Counted from the first letter of the stretch, positions 26,323 to 36,541 are shown. The stretch: 64,000 nt of DNA from Eutrophocola sp964503965 (GCA_964503965.1 CAZDCK010000016.1:4159-68158); one strand, 5' to 3'. Numbers and translations are program-made. Notes: generated by a model not told the origin, from the letters alone.

Positions 26323-27623
26323 AAAATGAGAGTGACCGCTTACTTTCTTTAAAGGCATTAAGTTCCCTGCTGTCGGAACAGGGCTCCCTATCCTCTATTC
26401 TGGAAGACCTTGCCCGAAAGCAGCCCGAAGCCAACCTTTCACTGATCAGGGAGCTGGTTTACGGTGTCTGTCGTTGGTACTACCGCCTGGACTTTTTTAT
26501 GTCACGACTCCTCGAAAAACCCCTAAGAACCAAGGATCGCGATATCCACTTGCTGGTCATGCTTGGCCTGTACCAGCTTTTACACATGCGCATACCTGAC
26601 CATGCCGCTATAAATGAAACAGTCGCCCTGACCAGGGCCTTGAAAAAACCCTGGGCCAGGGGGCTGGTCAATGCCCTGTTGAGAAGAGCCCAGAGAGAGC
26701 GTGATTCCCTTGAGGCCGCCATAAAAGAGGATGAATTTGCCCGGGTCTCATTTCCTGCATGGCTGGCAGAACAAATTCAGCAGGATTGGGGCGATGATGC
26801 CAATCCCATCATGGATGCCAGCAATATCCAGGCCCCCATGACTTTGCGTGTTAACACAACCCGCAACAGTCGCGATGACTATCTCAAGACGCTTGAGATG
26901 GCTGGTATCCAGGCAACAGCAGGACATTCCGCCAGATCGGCCATCGTGCTCGAGACTCCCTGCGATACCAAAACCCTCCCTGGCTTTAGTGATGGGATGG
27001 TGAGTGTTCAGGATGAAGCTTCCCAGTTGTCTGCACAGATTCTTGCCCCTGAACCAGGTTCACGTGTGCTTGATGTCTGTGCAGCTCCCGGGGGCAAAAC
27101 CTGCGCCCTGTTGGAAGAGGCCGCAGGAAACCTGGCCATGACAGCATTGGACAGCAGCGAGCGTCGCCTGGCCAAAGTCCATGAAAACCTGGCAAGACTT
27201 GGGCTCAACGCCAATGTTATTTGTGCCGACGGTACCGACACACAAAGCTGGTGCGATGGCAAACAGTTTAATGCGATCTTGCTGGATGCACCCTGCTCGG
27301 GAACCGGTGTTATAAGGCGACACCCGGATATCAAACTGCTGAGGAAAAAAGGGGATATATCCCGACTGGTAGACATTCAGTATCAGCTGCTAATGGCAAT
27401 GTGGCCCATCCTGGCCTCGGGAGGCAAACTCCTCTATTCCACCTGCTCCCTCCTGAAAGTGGAAAATGAAGAACAAATAAGCCGTTTTATTAATGAAAAA
27501 CCCGATGCCAGCCTGCTACCCCTGGCCTTACCAGGCGCCGGTTCCTGTACTGCCGGTATCCAGTTTTTCCCTGTCGCAGGTGGGTTCGACGGCTTTTACT
27601 ATGCATTGCTGCAAAAAGCATGA
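26319..27623 (+). CDS. rsmB: 16S rRNA (cytosine-967-C5)-methyltransferase RsmB
   Basis: 434 residues. The N-terminal NusB-like RNA-binding domain (1-140) is followed by a Rossmann methyltransferase domain: SAM-binding VLDVCAAPGGKTCALLE near 245, the LDAPCSGTGVIRRHPD catalytic motif, and the second cysteine in YSTCSLLKVENEEQ. It overlaps fmt by four bases. This is the usual gene order upstream of trkA. Confidence 0.95.
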   Translation: MKNESDRLLSLKALSSLLSEQGSLSSILEDLARKQPEANLSLIRELVYGVCRWYYRLDFFMSRLLEKPLRTKDRDIHLLVMLGLYQLLHMRIPDHAAINETVALTRALKKPWARGLVNALLRRAQRERDSLEAAIKEDEFARVSFPAWLAEQIQQDWGDDANPIMDASNIQAPMTLRVNTTRNSRDDYLKTLEMAGIQATAGHSARSAIVLETPCDTKTLPGFSDGMVSVQDEASQLSAQILAPEPGSRVLDVCAAPGGKTCALLEEAAGNLAMTALDSSERRLAKVHENLARLGLNANVICADGTDTQSWCDGKQFNAILLDAPCSGTGVIRRHPDIKLLRKKGDISRLVDIQYQLLMAMWPILASGGKLLYSTCSLLKVENEEQISRFINEKPDASLLPLALPGAGSCTAGIQFFPVAGGFDGFYYALLQKA

Positions 27624-27658
27624 AATGAGTGATTCAAACAGCCAGGTTCTGCAGACAT

Positions 27659-27687
27659 TTAAGTATCTGCCTGAGAAGCACTATAAT
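27659..27687 (+). promoter_or_regulatory. Candidate sigma-70 promoter for trkA
   Basis: A perfect TATAAT at 27682-27687 lies 17 bases after a weak TTAAGT (27659-27664). It would start transcription about 35 bases before the trkA ATG, in the 107-base spacer after rsmB. The -10 match is strong and the -35 weak. Confidence 0.5.
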
Positions 27688-27730
27688 AGCGTCAGTTTTT
27701 TCCTGAAGCCAGCAGGAGCTGTTTCAACCC

Positions 27731-29104
27731 ATGAAAATCATTATTCTCGGCGCCAATAAGGTTGGTGCCGCGCTGGCTGAAAATCTGGCGAAAGAAGCAA
27801 ACGACATTACAGTTGTTGATCTGGATGCCGTCAGTCTTCGCGAACTCAAGGACCGTTTGGATATCGCAACGGTTGAAGGCCAGGTGTCCTACCCAAATAT
27901 TCTGGAAAGTGCCGGCGCACGCGATGCTGATATGCTGATCGCCATCACTGAAAGTGATGAAGTAAACCTGGTAGCCTGCCAGGTTGCCTACTCACTGTTC
28001 AGAACCCCTAAAAAAATCTGCCGCCTGCGCTCCAACTCCTACGTGACAGCAGAGACACTTTTTAGCCCGGAAGCCATTCCCATCGATTTTGTGATCAGTC
28101 CTGAACAGGAAGTATCCCATTACATCAAGAGTCTTATCGATCTGCCAGGATCGCTCCAGGTTCTGGATTTTGCTAACGGCCTTGTACAACTGGTTGGTGT
28201 CAGGGCAACTCGGGGAGGTTTACTGGTTAACCAGGAAATTAAGACGCTGCGCGAACATATGCCCAATGTTGACACACGCGTTGCAGCCATTTATCGCAAG
28301 AACAGACCCATCATGCCTGCCGGTGATACCATCATAGAAGAGGGCGATGAGGTGTTCTTTATCGCCGCCAAGGAAGACATCCGTGATGTGATGAGCGAAC
28401 TGCGCGAAGTGGACAAACCCTACAAGAACATCATGATTGCTGGTGGGGGCAATATTGGTGAACGCCTGGCAAAACAGCTGGAAGATCAGTACAGGACCAA
28501 GATCATCGAAGTGGATTTCGAACGGTGCAAGGACCTGACAGAAAAGCTCAAATCAACAACAGTCCTGCACGGTGATGCTTCGGGCAAGGAAATACTCATC
28601 GATGAGAACATTGAAGATACAGATGTCTTCCTGGCTCTGACCAATAATGATGATGCAAATATTATGTCTTCATTACTGGCGAAGCGTATGGGTGCAGCAA
28701 AGGTCATGACACTTATAGCCAATCCGGCCTATGTAGACCTGATCCAGAGCGGTGATATCGATATCGCCATTTCTCCGCAGCAGGCAACTATTGGCAGTTT
28801 GCTGACCCATGTGCGACGAGGCGATATTGTTAATGTGTACTCACTTCGACGTGGAGCAGCTGAAGCCATGGAGGCCATTGCCCATGGTGACAAAAATACC
28901 TCCAAGGTAGTCGGGCGCGCGATTGAGGATATTCCTCTACCGGAAGGAACAACAATCGGGGCTATCGTCCGAGACAACAAAGTGTTTATCGCCCACGATA
29001 ACATTGTCATTGAAACAGATGATCATGTGATCCTATTTGTCGTTGACAAGAAACGTTTGCCTGAACTTGAGCGTCTCTTCCAGGTTGGCCTCACCTTCTT
29101 CTAA
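27731..29104 (+). CDS. trkA: Trk potassium uptake regulatory subunit TrkA
   Basis: 457-residue peripheral membrane protein that gates the TrkH potassium channel. It has two tandem RCK units, each with an NAD(H)-binding Rossmann fold (MKIIILGANKVGAALAENL at 1-19, and IMIAGGGNIGERLAKQL near 235) and a TrkA-C domain. trkH follows 30 bases downstream, so channel and gate are co-transcribed. Confidence 0.96.
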   Translation: MKIIILGANKVGAALAENLAKEANDITVVDLDAVSLRELKDRLDIATVEGQVSYPNILESAGARDADMLIAITESDEVNLVACQVAYSLFRTPKKICRLRSNSYVTAETLFSPEAIPIDFVISPEQEVSHYIKSLIDLPGSLQVLDFANGLVQLVGVRATRGGLLVNQEIKTLREHMPNVDTRVAAIYRKNRPIMPAGDTIIEEGDEVFFIAAKEDIRDVMSELREVDKPYKNIMIAGGGNIGERLAKQLEDQYRTKIIEVDFERCKDLTEKLKSTTVLHGDASGKEILIDENIEDTDVFLALTNNDDANIMSSLLAKRMGAAKVMTLIANPAYVDLIQSGDIDIAISPQQATIGSLLTHVRRGDIVNVYSLRRGAAEAMEAIAHGDKNTSKVVGRAIEDIPLPEGTTIGAIVRDNKVFIAHDNIVIETDDHVILFVVDKKRLPELERLFQVGLTFF

Positions 29105-29134
29105 CAGTCGTAACTCACTGAAAGAGATACACCA

Positions 29135-30589
29135 ATGCCCATGAACCTGCCAGTAATACTTCGCATCCTTGGCGTGTTACTGATGTTATTCAGCATCACA
29201 CACTTGCCACCAATCATGGTATCGCTGTATTACGGAGACGGCATCCACTTCTCTTTCCTGTTCACCTTCCTGATTACCCTGCTCAGTGGTTTTGTTCTGT
29301 GGGCCCCGGTGATGCACAACAATAAAGAGCTACGTATACGGGACTGTTTTCTTGTGGTGATACTGTTCTGGACCGTCCTGGGCTCTTTCGGAAGCATCCC
29401 TTTCCTATTGGCAGATTCATTGCAGATGAGCACTACTGATGCTTTTTTTGAATCCATATCCGGTCTCACCACTACCGGCGCTACGGTATTATCCGGCCTG
29501 GACGATCTGCCCAGATCCATTCTTTACTATCGGCAACAACTCCAGTGGCTTGGCGGTTTAGGTATCATCGCCATTGCAGTCGCCATCCTGCCCATGCTGG
29601 GTATCGGGGGGATGCAACTGTATCGCGCTGAAAGTCCTGGTCCTGTTAAAGACAATAAGTTGCTGCCCCGTGTGACACAAACAGCCAAGGCACTTCTGTT
29701 TATTTATATTTCACTTACCATAGCCTGTGCTCTTGCCTATTACCTGGCGGGTATGACATTTTTTGATGCGATAGGACACAGCTTTGCGACTATTGCTATC
29801 GGTGGCTTCTCTACCCATGATGCAAGCATTGGCTATTTCAGCTCTGAAGCTATTGAAATGATAGCGGTCATTTTCATGTTTATTTCCGGTATCAATTTCG
29901 CTCTACATTTTTTTGCCTGGGAACATAAAAGCTATAAACATTATTTCAGGGATAGTGAATGTACTTTCTACATTGGCATGTTAGGTACTGTTGCATTCAT
30001 CGCCATACTTTTCCTGGTATTTTCAGGAACCTATGATTTCAGGGATGCCTTTTTCAAAGGTCTCTTTGAGGTTGTTTCCATAACCACGACCACTGGCTTC
30101 AGTACGGCTGACTTCAGTGCCTGGCCAACATTTCTTCCTTTCCTGCTTTTTTACATGGCCATCATTGGCAGTTGTGCCGGTTCCACCGGAGGAGGAATGA
30201 AGGTCATTCGAATCCTGTTAATCATCAAACAAGGCTTTAGGGAAATCGAAAAACTTATTCATCCGAATGCCGTCATCCCCATCAAGCTTGGGGAGCAACG
30301 TGTACCAGATCGAGTACTTGAATCTGTCTGGGGATTTTTCTCGGTATATGTCATGGCCTATATGGCCATGCTGCTCGCCTTGCTGGCTGTTGATCTTGAT
30401 ATTACGACAGCATTCACGGCTGTAGGCGCCAGTATCAACAACCTTGGCCCAGGACTAGGCGGGGTTACTGAAACTTATGGGGACATCCCTACTGCCGGGA
30501 AATGGATTTTATGCCTTGGGATGTTGCTTGGTCGCCTGGAGGTATTTACTCTCCTTGTCATACTGTCACCACATTTCTGGCGCAGCTAA
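29135..30589 (+). CDS. trkH: Trk potassium uptake channel subunit TrkH
   Basis: 484-residue inner membrane channel of the TrkH/KtrB superfamily with about ten membrane segments and four pore-loop repeats. Selectivity-filter segments are recognisable as SGLTTTGATVLSGLD, IGHSFATIAIGGFSTHD, SITTTTGFSTADF and the last loop NNLGPGLG. A SCAGSTGGGMKV loop lies near residue 345. Its end is followed by a 94-base A/T-rich convergent spacer before waaC, with no clear hairpin. Confidence 0.95.
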   Translation: MPMNLPVILRILGVLLMLFSITHLPPIMVSLYYGDGIHFSFLFTFLITLLSGFVLWAPVMHNNKELRIRDCFLVVILFWTVLGSFGSIPFLLADSLQMSTTDAFFESISGLTTTGATVLSGLDDLPRSILYYRQQLQWLGGLGIIAIAVAILPMLGIGGMQLYRAESPGPVKDNKLLPRVTQTAKALLFIYISLTIACALAYYLAGMTFFDAIGHSFATIAIGGFSTHDASIGYFSSEAIEMIAVIFMFISGINFALHFFAWEHKSYKHYFRDSECTFYIGMLGTVAFIAILFLVFSGTYDFRDAFFKGLFEVVSITTTTGFSTADFSAWPTFLPFLLFYMAIIGSCAGSTGGGMKVIRILLIIKQGFREIEKLIHPNAVIPIKLGEQRVPDRVLESVWGFFSVYVMAYMAMLLALLAVDLDITTAFTAVGASINNLGPGLGGVTETYGDIPTAGKWILCLGMLLGRLEVFTLLVILSPHFWRS

Positions 30590-30683
30590 ATCAAAATCTG
30601 GATAATAAATTTTTACAGCCTTACCCTTTTTTATCTACCCAATATAGACTTTCTATACTTTGCTGTTAGCTGACTATTACTCA

Positions 30684-31721
30684 CTACCCCATCAATTTAG
30701 CTTCCAGCTTCTGCCACACCTTCTCTGGTGTAAACGAATGCATACATGATGACATTTTTGTTTTCCTGTTTTCAAAATTGCAGACTCTTTTATAGCATGG
30801 TGCACAGGTATAAGGTGGTTTACTCGCTGTAATCCAGGACTGGTTAGATCCGGTAGTCCCAATCAAGTCAGCGCTGGTAGGTCCATACAATGTAACCGCC
30901 GGGGTACCTGTCATAGCTGACAGGTGCGCAAGTCCTGTATCACAACAAATAGCTCCTCTGGCTTCTTTCAGTAGACCGCCTATTTCTGACAGGGTCATTT
31001 TTGGTAATGAAATAGCATTGTCATGACTATTTGCAATTCTTTGTGCGCGTTCCAATTCTTCCTTGTTTCCACCCGGGAGTAGAACATCATATCCTGCCGT
31101 CTCCGCCAATTTGATCACATCATGCCAGTATTTTTCAGGCCAGAGTTTTGTCGACCAACTCGCATTATGCACCAGTACAAGAAATGGATTTTTTATTTGA
31201 ATGTCCGGTAATCTAAATGCATCGTTTTTCAATCCGTATTCCGGAATTGTTTCAGGTAGCCTGTATGACAATGCCCTAGCAAAAAGTTCACGTTGTCGAG
31301 CTATAGCATGATTTTTCCGGTCTATACAATGCTTATACCTATACGCTAACCAGGCAGGTTGTTCAGCAACACTTTCTCTATCCATTCCATGGATTGACCC
31401 TCTTCTCAGAAAACTGATAAAAGAACTTTTAACATTATTCTGGGCATCAATGATGCAATCATAATTATTTAAATTGATCTGACGATAAAATTTTTTGAAT
31501 TCCCCATCTGCCAGGGATTTCCAAAAAGTCTTTTTCCATCGCCGATGGGCACTTGTGTATATATTTTTTACGGAGGGGTGCCATGATGGAACTTCAGCGA
31601 AAGTTTCATCAACTATCCAGTCAAACTCAATTCCAGGGAATTCCTGGCACGCATCAGTCAACGCTGGCAGTGCATGCATAAGATCTCCCATCGACGTCAA
31701 TTTGATGACAAGAACACGCAT
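30684..31721 (-). CDS. waaC: Lipopolysaccharide heptosyltransferase I (WaaC)
   Basis: 345-residue glycosyltransferase family 9 protein that adds the first L,D-heptose to Kdo of the LPS inner core. The N-terminal MRVLVIKLTSMGDLMHALPAL and the SWSTKLWPEKYW donor-binding segment followed by CDTGLAHLSAMTGTPAVTLYGPTS are typical. A cysteine-rich C-terminus (CAPCYKRVC) is also usual. It is the last gene of a three-gene minus-strand run with the 2OG oxygenase and the lpxL-type gene. gmhB, which makes its heptose donor precursor, lies a few kilobases away. Confidence 0.92.
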   Translation of the reverse strand: MRVLVIKLTSMGDLMHALPALTDACQEFPGIEFDWIVDETFAEVPSWHPSVKNIYTSAHRRWKKTFWKSLADGEFKKFYRQINLNNYDCIIDAQNNVKSSFISFLRRGSIHGMDRESVAEQPAWLAYRYKHCIDRKNHAIARQRELFARALSYRLPETIPEYGLKNDAFRLPDIQIKNPFLVLVHNASWSTKLWPEKYWHDVIKLAETAGYDVLLPGGNKEELERAQRIANSHDNAISLPKMTLSEIGGLLKEARGAICCDTGLAHLSAMTGTPAVTLYGPTSADLIGTTGSNQSWITASKPPYTCAPCYKRVCNFENRKTKMSSCMHSFTPEKVWQKLEAKLMG

Positions 31722-31773
31722 GCGTTTGATAGCTGATCCCCAGAGAGTTAAGTATTCATTGATGGAGAAAAAT

Positions 31774-32391
31774 TCAGGAAAACAGTTTTTTCAATTTTGC
31801 AGTCCATCCATGGCGTTTGCCGTGTTTATTGGCTGCTCTGTCATCTTCCACGAAGTTAATCTGTATAGATTGCCGCAAACCCTCAAATGCCGGATATCCA
31901 TGCCAGCAATTATCAGTCACTTTAAATGCGATCATGGTTCCCACATTCGGTGCCACCTCGGAGACAAAATCTTCCATATTTTCACTACGTAGAATTCTTA
32001 ACCGACCTGTTTCTGATTCCCACTGCTCATTGAAATAGATAAGGATCGTCGCCATTTTTGATTTTGAATCAGTGTGAATTCTTCCGTCTTTTGCCCTGGA
32101 CTGCCCTCGTAGTGTAATTACCATTGGCCTGTCTCTCAGATCCAAACCCAGTTTGCTGGAAATTATCTCCCTGAACTCAGGTTGGTTAAGCTCTTCAAGC
32201 AAATTATTAAATGCCCGTCCCGGGTTTACTTCAGTTAGTGCAAAACTCCCTCCGGCAGAAATTTCCGGAAATGCGCGGTGGACACTGTCAACAGATTCAG
32301 GGGCAATGACGTTTTCCACCACAAAAAAAGGGAATGGATCCGAATTGATTCGGGCATCGGATACTGCTTTAAGATCAAGAATACTGCTCAT
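31774..32391 (-). CDS. 2-oxoglutarate/Fe(II)-dependent oxygenase
   Basis: 205 residues from the ATG at 32391, which has a GAGA-type ribosome binding site; the longer frame to 32454 adds an unlikely N-terminus. A double-stranded beta-helix is predicted, with the iron triad H106-x-D108 (GRIHTDSK) and H164 (NCWHGYP), and the 2OG-binding Arg173 (GLRQSI), as in the prolyl-4-hydroxylase-like superfamily. The C-terminus is basic. It lies between lpxL-type and waaC genes in one orientation (52 and 95 bases), which suggests hydroxylation of an LPS component such as Kdo, core sugar or acyl chain. The substrate is inferred from context only. Confidence 0.78.
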   Translation of the reverse strand: MSSILDLKAVSDARINSDPFPFFVVENVIAPESVDSVHRAFPEISAGGSFALTEVNPGRAFNNLLEELNQPEFREIISSKLGLDLRDRPMVITLRGQSRAKDGRIHTDSKSKMATILIYFNEQWESETGRLRILRSENMEDFVSEVAPNVGTMIAFKVTDNCWHGYPAFEGLRQSIQINFVEDDRAANKHGKRHGWTAKLKKLFS

Positions 32392-32486
32392 GGATTCTCT
32401 CTTATCATTAATGATGAAATTATTTCGTGAACCAACATTGCATTCAAGAAGCATACACCTAAATCATGTATCTATTGATGGGTTTC

Positions 32487-33377
32487 TCAATAGGGCCGTT
32501 TTTCGCCCTCAGGAACACGCTTGAATCGTTTATATTCCCACTGATATTCAGCTGGATATTTCCTGACAACAGCTTCGACACTAGCATTCAATCCTTGAAG
32601 GGACTCTGGCATATGCTCGGCATATATATTGTCATCAGGGCGACTGAAAATAATTTTCCATCCATGTCGGTTTTCTGCCTGGTATTTTACCGCCATACCA
32701 ACCAGTGCACTTGCCCCTGTTTTCTGGATAAGCCTGCTGACAAGTGTCATGGTAAGAACCTGCTTGCCAAAAAAAGGGGCAAACTCTCCTCCAGCATCAT
32801 TTGGCACCTGATCAGGTAGGATAGCAACAATTTCACCGCTTTTAAGCGATTTTAACAATGAAGCTACGCCCCGGTTATCCGTTGCCACCATGGTGGCCCC
32901 GGCCCGGCTCCTGGCGTTGAATATTAACTTGTCCAGTTTCCTGTCTCTGGGTGCCTGGTAAAGCTGGCTGCTCTGGCCACATCCGCAACAGTTCAGGTAC
33001 AACCCAAAGACTTCCCAGTTACCAATATGGGGCGCGATAATAATCGCACCTTTACCGTTGGTCATAATTTCCTGCAGCAGCTCCAGTCCCTCGACTTCAT
33101 GCACATGATCCAATACCTTTTCCTTGTCCCATAACCAGGCAGGGCCACTTTCAGTGATCGTTTGAAAAGTGCTTGAAACACTGCGCTTGCCTAGAAGCTG
33201 GCGCTCACTTTCAGAAAGCTCTGGAAAACAGATGGCCAGATTTTTCTTTGTTGTATCTGCCATTCTGGATGAAAACATCCAGCTAAGGGCGCCCACAAGG
33301 GAACCAACCCTCCTTACCCAGCCCAGCGGAAGCAGGGACATAACACGGAGAAAAGTAATGATTAAAAATGATTTCAA
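32487..33377 (-). CDS. Lipid A late acyltransferase, LpxL/LpxM (HtrB) family
   Basis: 296 residues with an N-terminal membrane anchor and the HtrB acyltransferase fold. The catalytic HxxxxE pair is H117 and E122 (APHIGNWEV); ILPDQVP and the C-terminal QWEYKRFKR are family features. These enzymes add secondary acyl chains to lipid A. It starts the three-gene LPS run and is divergent from glyQ. Which acyl position it serves cannot be told from the sequence. Confidence 0.9.
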   Translation of the reverse strand: MKSFLIITFLRVMSLLPLGWVRRVGSLVGALSWMFSSRMADTTKKNLAICFPELSESERQLLGKRSVSSTFQTITESGPAWLWDKEKVLDHVHEVEGLELLQEIMTNGKGAIIIAPHIGNWEVFGLYLNCCGCGQSSQLYQAPRDRKLDKLIFNARSRAGATMVATDNRGVASLLKSLKSGEIVAILPDQVPNDAGGEFAPFFGKQVLTMTLVSRLIQKTGASALVGMAVKYQAENRHGWKIIFSRPDDNIYAEHMPESLQGLNASVEAVVRKYPAEYQWEYKRFKRVPEGEKRPY

Positions 33378-33516
33378 AGTTCAGGATGCCTGCAAGCCAG
33401 TGTTTTTCTGCTCTGAAGGGACTTAATTCTCGCGTTCAAGGCAGGTTTTTAGCATAATTAGCGCTTTTTCGAACCAACCGCCATTTTAGCTGAATTTACT
33501 TAGCCAGGAGCCTTTT

Positions 33517-34464
33517 TTGAACAACCCGGCACCCGTAGATGTTTCAACTTTTCAGGGCCTGATTCTGGCCCTGCAACAATTTTGGGCAGACCATGGCTGC
33601 GTGATTATCCAGCCCCTGGATATAGAGGTTGGTGCAGGCACCTTCCACACCGCCACTTTTTTGCGCGCTATTGGCCCAGAAAGCTGGAACAGTGCCTATA
33701 TCCAGCCTTGCAGACGCCCGACAGACAGCCGCTATGGTGAAAACCCCATGCGCCTGCAACATTATTACCAGTTCCAGGTCATATTGAAACCTTCTCCAGA
33801 TAATATTCAGGATTTGTATCTAAAATCGCTTAAATTTCTGGGAATAGACACCAACGTGCACGATGTTCGTTTTGTAGAAGATAATTGGGAGTCCCCGACC
33901 CTCGGTGCCTGGGGCCTTGGCTGGGAAGTCTGGTTAAACGGAATGGAAGTAACCCAGTTCACCTATTTCCAGCAGGCTGGTGGACTCGAATGTTTCCCTG
34001 TCAGTGGTGAAATCACCTATGGCATTGAGCGGATAGCCATGTATTTGCAGGGAGTCGATAGTATTTTTGATATTGTCTGGGCTGAAACACCCAACGGCAC
34101 GGTGACATACGGCGATGTTTTTCAACAAAATGAAGTTGAAATGTCTGGATATAATTTTGAACATGCCAATATCGACAATCTGTTTCGCTATTTCGATGAC
34201 TGCGAAACCCAATGTCAGTACCTCATTGAGCAACAGCTGGTATTACCTGCCTATGAAATGGTGCTAAAAGCCTCACATTATTTCAATTTGCTGGATGCAC
34301 GATCAGCCATTTCTGTTACTGAACGCCAACGTTATATCCTGAGGGTCAGGGCGCTTGCCCGGTCTGTAGCCCAGGCTTATTACGACTCCCGGGCCAGGCT
34401 GGGCTTTCCGCTTGCCCCCGAAGCACTCAGAAAGGACGCCTTGGAGAAATTCAACAATGAATAA
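33517..34464 (+). CDS. glyQ: Glycyl-tRNA synthetase alpha subunit
   Basis: 315-residue catalytic alpha subunit of the bacterial alpha2beta2 glycyl-tRNA synthetase. Recognisable segments are LQQFWADHGCVIIQPLDIEVGAGT near the N-terminus, QPCRRPTDSRYGENPMRLQHYYQ and EVTQFTYFQQAGG. The start is a TTG with an AGGAG ribosome binding site six bases upstream (33506-33510). Its stop overlaps the glyS start by eight bases, matching the 1:1 need for the subunits. Confidence 0.96.
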   Translation: MNNPAPVDVSTFQGLILALQQFWADHGCVIIQPLDIEVGAGTFHTATFLRAIGPESWNSAYIQPCRRPTDSRYGENPMRLQHYYQFQVILKPSPDNIQDLYLKSLKFLGIDTNVHDVRFVEDNWESPTLGAWGLGWEVWLNGMEVTQFTYFQQAGGLECFPVSGEITYGIERIAMYLQGVDSIFDIVWAETPNGTVTYGDVFQQNEVEMSGYNFEHANIDNLFRYFDDCETQCQYLIEQQLVLPAYEMVLKASHYFNLLDARSAISVTERQRYILRVRALARSVAQAYYDSRARLGFPLAPEALRKDALEKFNNE

Positions 34465-36532
34465 GCAGAATCTCCTTATTGAAATTGGCACCGAGGAATT
34501 ACCTCCCAAAGCCTTGCTTCCCCTATCAAAAGCCTTTCAGCAGGAAATTGAAAAAGGCCTGAAAACAGCTAACCTGGCTTTTGAGGGATCCATCCCTTTT
34601 GCTACCCCGCGTAGATTAGCTCTGAGAGTTTCCTCCCTGCAGGATACACAGGATGATGTCTACATAGAACGATATGGGCCAGCAACCAAAGCTGCTTATG
34701 ATGAATCAGGAAAGCCTACAAAAGCAGCAGAAGGGTTTGCCCGTTCATGTGGCGTAGAGGTTGGCGAACTGTCGGAAAAGTCTGATGGTAAAGTTACCAA
34801 GCTTTTTTATTCAGACACTAGGGCAGGGGAAAGTGCAATTTCGCTTATACCCGGAATTATTGAAACCGCGCTGGAAGCGCTGCCTATTCCAAAGAGGATG
34901 CGCTGGGGAAGCTCCCGTGAAGAATTTGTTCGTCCAGTCCACTGGGTCCTCATACTTTTTGGCGATATGGTTGTACCCGCTACTATCATGGGGATTCAAT
35001 CAGGTAACAGTACGTATGGACACCGGTTTCATCATCCTGAATCCATTACTCTGGATAACCCTGACAGTTATGAACAGGTCCTTACAGAAACTGCATATGT
35101 CATTCCTGATTTCATTACTCGCCGGACCATAATACAGGAACAGATTCTCGCCCAGGCTGCTGCTATTGATGCAAGCGTGGAAATTGATCCTGTACTGCTC
35201 GATGAAGTTAACGCCCTTGTAGAATGGCCTGTTGCCCTGACCGGTTCATTTGACAAGAAGTTTCTCGACATACCCAAGGAAGCCCTGATTTCTTCCATGA
35301 AGAAACATCAAAAGTGCTTCACCCTTGAAGATAACGACGGCAACATCAAGCCCTTTTTCATCACCCTAAGTAATATTGAGAGTAAAGACCCTTCCAAGGT
35401 CATCTCAGGAAACGAACGCGTTATCCGACCACGTCTTGCGGATGCCGCATTTTTCTTTGAACAGGACAAGAAACAATCTCTCATGTCCCGGCGGGATAAA
35501 CTACAGACGGTGATTTTTGAACAGACACTTGGGACGGTTTATGACAAGTCCCAACGCGTGTCTGTATTGGCAGTCTCCATCGCCTCAATACTTGGAATCA
35601 GTACAGAGCAAACCCAACGGGCAGCTGAACTGGCAAAGTGTGATTTGCTTACTGGCATGGTTGGTGAATTTGCTGATCTGCAAGGCATCATGGGCTATTA
35701 CTATGCCATTCATGATGGTGAGGATGAAATTGTAGCCAAGGCTATTAACGAACAATACCTCCCAGGATTTTCAGGCGATTCCCTTCCCGAAACTGATATC
35801 GGTATTGCCCTGGCGCTTGCTGAGAGAATCGATACCATAGTCGGACTATTTGGTATTGGCCAACCGCCAACTGGTTCCAAGGATCCTTATGCACTCAGAA
35901 GAGCCGCTCTTGGTATCCTTCGAATAATTGTCGAAAAACAACTAGCACTGGATCTCTCTGATTGTGTTGCCAATGCGATTAATGGCTATAACAATTTACC
36001 CGAACCTGATGGTCTTCAGGATAAAGTCCTAGATTTCATCTTTGAACGTTTTCGTGCCTGGTATGCTGATGAAGGTATTCGTGCCAATATTTTCCAGGCC
36101 GTAGATGCTGTCCGCTCAACCAGTCCCTATGATTTTGATTTGCGCATCAAAGCCGTTCAGTCATTTTCTACCATGAATGAAGCTCTTGCCCTCTCAGCAG
36201 CAAACAAACGCGTCTCTAATATTCTCGCCAAATTGGACAATCAACCAACAGGTAACGTTCAGTCGAAATTACTGGAAGAGGGCGCCGAAAAACAATTAGC
36301 TGACAATCTGGGCTCCCTGATCTCCCAAGTCCAACCGTTAATCGACAAAAAAGACTACACCACCGCGCTGTCCAATATGGCCAGTCTGCAAAAAGATGTA
36401 GATGCATTTTTTGATACTGTCATGGTCAACACAGACAATGAGGCATTACGAATTAACAGGCAAACCCTGCTACATAATTTACGTCAGCTTTTTTTGCAAA
36501 TTGCTGATATCTCCCATTTGCAGTCGACATGA
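34457..36532 (+). CDS. glyS: Glycyl-tRNA synthetase beta subunit
   Basis: 691 residues, the normal length. It begins NLLIEIGTEELPPKAL and has the usual HD-like central region (SSMKKHQKCF), FEQDKK and a C-terminal anticodon-binding DALR-like domain (MNEALALSAANKRVSNIL). The frame is open to 34412, but the ATG at 34457 matches the family N-terminus. It is translationally coupled to glyQ and followed by gmhB after nine bases. Confidence 0.96.
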   Translation: MNKQNLLIEIGTEELPPKALLPLSKAFQQEIEKGLKTANLAFEGSIPFATPRRLALRVSSLQDTQDDVYIERYGPATKAAYDESGKPTKAAEGFARSCGVEVGELSEKSDGKVTKLFYSDTRAGESAISLIPGIIETALEALPIPKRMRWGSSREEFVRPVHWVLILFGDMVVPATIMGIQSGNSTYGHRFHHPESITLDNPDSYEQVLTETAYVIPDFITRRTIIQEQILAQAAAIDASVEIDPVLLDEVNALVEWPVALTGSFDKKFLDIPKEALISSMKKHQKCFTLEDNDGNIKPFFITLSNIESKDPSKVISGNERVIRPRLADAAFFFEQDKKQSLMSRRDKLQTVIFEQTLGTVYDKSQRVSVLAVSIASILGISTEQTQRAAELAKCDLLTGMVGEFADLQGIMGYYYAIHDGEDEIVAKAINEQYLPGFSGDSLPETDIGIALALAERIDTIVGLFGIGQPPTGSKDPYALRRAALGILRIIVEKQLALDLSDCVANAINGYNNLPEPDGLQDKVLDFIFERFRAWYADEGIRANIFQAVDAVRSTSPYDFDLRIKAVQSFSTMNEALALSAANKRVSNILAKLDNQPTGNVQSKLLEEGAEKQLADNLGSLISQVQPLIDKKDYTTALSNMASLQKDVDAFFDTVMVNTDNEALRINRQTLLHNLRQLFLQIADISHLQST

Positions 36533-36541
36533 TCCGGAGAT

